Source of the DNA: Oscillospiraceae bacterium
Lineage (GTDB): Bacteria; Bacillota; Clostridia; Oscillospirales; Ruminococcaceae
Reading direction: 5' to 3'
DNA: 15,704 nt
Assembly (NCBI GenBank): GCA_019416775.1
Contig: DXWR01000168.1
Coordinates: 1 to 15,704, forward strand
In this document: positions 14,056 through 15,704 of the stretch, in pieces
Numbering within the stretch: the first letter of the stretch is position 1
Layout of the letters: each line of letters starts with the position of its first letter
Position numbers and translations under genes: made by a program
Notes under the pieces: generated by a model
Database searches by the model: none
What the model was told of the DNA's origin: nothing
What the model saw: only the letters and a program-made list of their open reading frames with translations

Positions 14056-14799
14056 TTGCTCACATTAAAACAAGTTACCTGGACCGCCCCCGGCGGCAGT
14101 TCGGTTTTGAAGGGGATCGATTTGGTGGTTCCCGACCATAAACTGGTGGTCATCACCGGTCCCAACGGCGGCGGGAAAACCACTCTGGCTAAATTGATCT
14201 CCGGTTTGGAAAAGCCGGATTCCGGCCGCATTTATTTGAACGAAACAGACATCACCGACCTGGATGTGACCCAGCGGGCCAGAATGGGCATCAGCTATGC
14301 CTTCCAGCAGCCGGTGCGCTTTAAGGGCTTGACAGTGGCCAATTTGTTGGAACTGGCAGCCGGCAAAACCCTCTCTGAGGACGAAGCCTGCGGTTATCTG
14401 GTGCAGGTGGGACTCTGTGCCCGGGATTATATCAACCGGGAAGTAAATGCCACCCTCTCCGGCGGCGAAATCAAGCGCATTGAACTAGCGACCGTGCTGG
14501 CGCGGCACAGCAAGCTTTCTGTTTTTGATGAGCCGGAAGCGGGAATCGACTTGTGGAGCTTCCACAATCTCATCGGCGTTTTTCAAGCCATGAAGGAATC
14601 TCAATCCGGCACTTCGGTGATTATTTCTCACCAGGAGCGGATTTTGGCCATTGCCGACGAGATCGTGGTGATTGCCGACGGTCAGATCACCAAACAGGGC
14701 CCTGCTTCGGAGATCCTTCCCCAGCTGTTAGCCCAAGAGTCCGGATGCCCGCAGTGCATGAAGAAAGAAATCGATTTTGGAGGGCAATCCAATGAATGA
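14056..14799 (+). CDS. sufC: Fe-S cluster assembly ATPase SufC
   Basis: SufC is the ABC-type ATPase of the SUF iron-sulfur cluster scaffold. The 247 residues match family length, with Walker A GPNGGGKT (35-42), Q-loop Q84, signature LSGGE (134-138), Walker B LSVFDEPEAGID with D158/E159, and H-loop H192. The reading DEPEAGIDLWSF, rather than the DETDSGLD of E. coli SufC, is the version seen in anaerobe/archaeal SufC (family memory). A C-terminal C-P-x-C pair (C231 and C234) is unusual. The start is TTG at 14056: AGAGGTG (14043-14049) lies 6 bases upstream and the protein then begins MLTLKQVTW; longer in-frame extensions cross the promoter and are rejected. It overlaps the following sufB-like gene by 8 bases, so the two are translationally coupled. 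Confidence 0.93.
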   Translation: MLTLKQVTWTAPGGSSVLKGIDLVVPDHKLVVITGPNGGGKTTLAKLISGLEKPDSGRIYLNETDITDLDVTQRARMGISYAFQQPVRFKGLTVANLLELAAGKTLSEDEACGYLVQVGLCARDYINREVNATLSGGEIKRIELATVLARHSKLSVFDEPEAGIDLWSFHNLIGVFQAMKESQSGTSVIISHQERILAIADEIVVIADGQITKQGPASEILPQLLAQESGCPQCMKKEIDFGGQSNE

Positions 14800-15704
14800 A
14801 ATCACCAAGGAACTTTTAAGACAGGTTTCCGACTATCAGGACGGCTACCAAGGCGCCTACAACATTCGGGAAAACGGCGGTTGTGCCGGTCGGAAATCCA
14901 CCGAACATATTCGTATTGACAGCAAAACCGATGCCCCCGGCCTGGAAATCCACATCCTTCCCGGCACCAAGGGGGAAACGGTGTCTATCCCTGCCTGTGT
15001 CACCCAAGGGGGGATCGATGATATCGTTTACAACGACTTTTATGTGGGAGAAGGAGCGGACGTGCTGATTGTGGCCGGCTGCGGCGTGCATCTGGAAACC
15101 GGAGAACCTGCCCGTCACAACGGTATCCACCGCTTTTTCCTGGCGAAGAATTCCCATGTGATCTATCAAGAAAAGCACGTAGGCACCGGAAACGGTTTGG
15201 GGCAGCGCTCCATTGACCCGGTTACCGAAATTTACCTGGAAGAGGGCTCAGAGCTGGAAATGGACTCCCTCCAGCTGGGCGGTGTAGACCATACCCTGCG
15301 GAAGACCTCCGGCGTGGTGGGGAAGGGCGCTACCCTGATTATCCGGGAGCGGATTCTCACCGATGGAGAGCAGCAGGCCAAAACAGAATTTGAGGTGGAG
15401 ATGAACGGGGAAGATTCCAGCGTCAACCTGATTTCCCGTTCGGTGGCCCGGGGTCACTCCTACCAGGCATATCGTTCCCGAATCGTGGGCAATGCTCCCT
15501 GCGCCGGTCACTCGGAATGCGACGCTATTTTGGCGGAAGAAGGCCGGGTAGATGCAGCGCCGGAACTGACCGCTAACCATCAGGAAGCCGCTTTGATCCA
15601 CGAAGCTGCCATCGGGAAAATTGCCGGAGAACAGATCCTCAAACTCCGCACTTTGGGTTTGACGGAAGAAGAAGCAGAAGCCAAGATCATCGCCGGATTC
15701 TTAA
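14792..15704 (+). CDS. SufB/SufD-like Fe-S cluster scaffold protein (3' end cut by window)
   Basis: This open frame has no stop before the window ends and shows 304 residues. It starts MNEITKELLRQ at the ATG at 14792, overlapping sufC by 8 bases, with GGAGGG (14779-14784) upstream. The beta-helix core of the SufBD family is visible: YNDFYVGEGADVLIVAGCGVH (in two parts around residues 76-96), then HNGIHRFFLAKN, GQRSIDPVTEIYLEEGSE, and the conserved end with APCAGHSECDAIL, PELTANH, and ALIHEAAIGKI. The last visible residues IIAGFL are the usual family ending, so only a few residues should be missing. At about 305-310 residues it is far shorter than E. coli SufB (about 495) or SufD (about 423), fitting the minimal SmsB/SufB-like type of anaerobes, in which SufC works with one scaffold protein. 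Confidence 0.88.
   Translation, partial: MNEITKELLRQVSDYQDGYQGAYNIRENGGCAGRKSTEHIRIDSKTDAPGLEIHILPGTKGETVSIPACVTQGGIDDIVYNDFYVGEGADVLIVAGCGVHLETGEPARHNGIHRFFLAKNSHVIYQEKHVGTGNGLGQRSIDPVTEIYLEEGSELEMDSLQLGGVDHTLRKTSGVVGKGATLIIRERILTDGEQQAKTEFEVEMNGEDSSVNLISRSVARGHSYQAYRSRIVGNAPCAGHSECDAILAEEGRVDAAPELTANHQEAALIHEAAIGKIAGEQILKLRTLGLTEEEAEAKIIAGFL

Noticed and set aside
1..15704. Search for CRISPR arrays, insertion sequences, attachment sites, tRNA or rRNA genes and defence islands
   Set aside because: No regularly spaced repeats, transposase or integrase motifs, cloverleaf or rRNA-like stretches were seen on either strand; the gene content is housekeeping.

Overview
The window reads as core chromosome of a Gram-positive anaerobe, most likely a class Clostridia bacterium of the Oscillospirales/Ruminococcaceae kind. 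This rests on a group II ECF transporter module, a zinc-finger ClpE-type unfoldase, a two-gene SufC/SufB-like iron-sulfur module, a DUF5711-like protein, strong AGGAGG-type ribosome binding sites with frequent GTG/TTG starts, and TATAAT promoters with extended -10 TG motifs. Every supported gene is on the + strand. I see no mobile elements, CRISPR arrays, rRNA or tRNA. Species assignment is inference.

Region 1 (1-7083) looks like one long transcription unit with gaps of about 30 bases or less, or short overlaps: the 3' end of ruvB, an RlmI/RlmK-like SAM methyltransferase, ecfA1-ecfA2-ecfT (the energizing module of a vitamin/metal ECF transporter), truA, a DUF5711-like membrane-anchored protein, a CvpA-family membrane protein and pgsA. 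It ends at a strong intrinsic terminator (7044-7083). A second small terminator-like hairpin (7169-7188) follows in the spacer.

Region 2 (7229-9654) is a monocistronic clpE-type gene with its own consensus promoter and an intrinsic terminator. Neither a full CtsR operator nor a CIRCE element is visible upstream.

Region 3 (9655-13814) starts with a 207-base spacer holding a GC-rich hairpin, a perfect 16-base palindrome that touches the -35 of a promoter, and a small leader hairpin. It continues with a Cof-type HAD phosphatase, a PHP-domain phosphoesterase (with its own promoter and a very short leader), an NAD(P)-dependent malic enzyme, a LUD-domain protein with a cysteine cluster, and a small Spx/ArsC-family thioredoxin-fold protein. 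The last four are tightly spaced and probably co-transcribed. The last gene is followed by a long hairpin that can refold into an alternative one.

Region 4 (13972-15704) is a promoter followed by sufC and a short sufB/sufD-like gene that runs off the window. This matches the minimal SUF-like (SmsCB) Fe-S cluster scaffold of anaerobes.

I do not see a convincing undescribed multi-gene system. The points most worth checking are regulatory (the palindrome at 9763-9778, the mutually exclusive hairpins at 13772-13828 and the near-leaderless PHP promoter) and architectural (the zinc-finger/Met-rich N-terminus of the Clp protein, the cysteine pair at the SufC tail, and the LUD protein's cysteine cluster beside malic enzyme).
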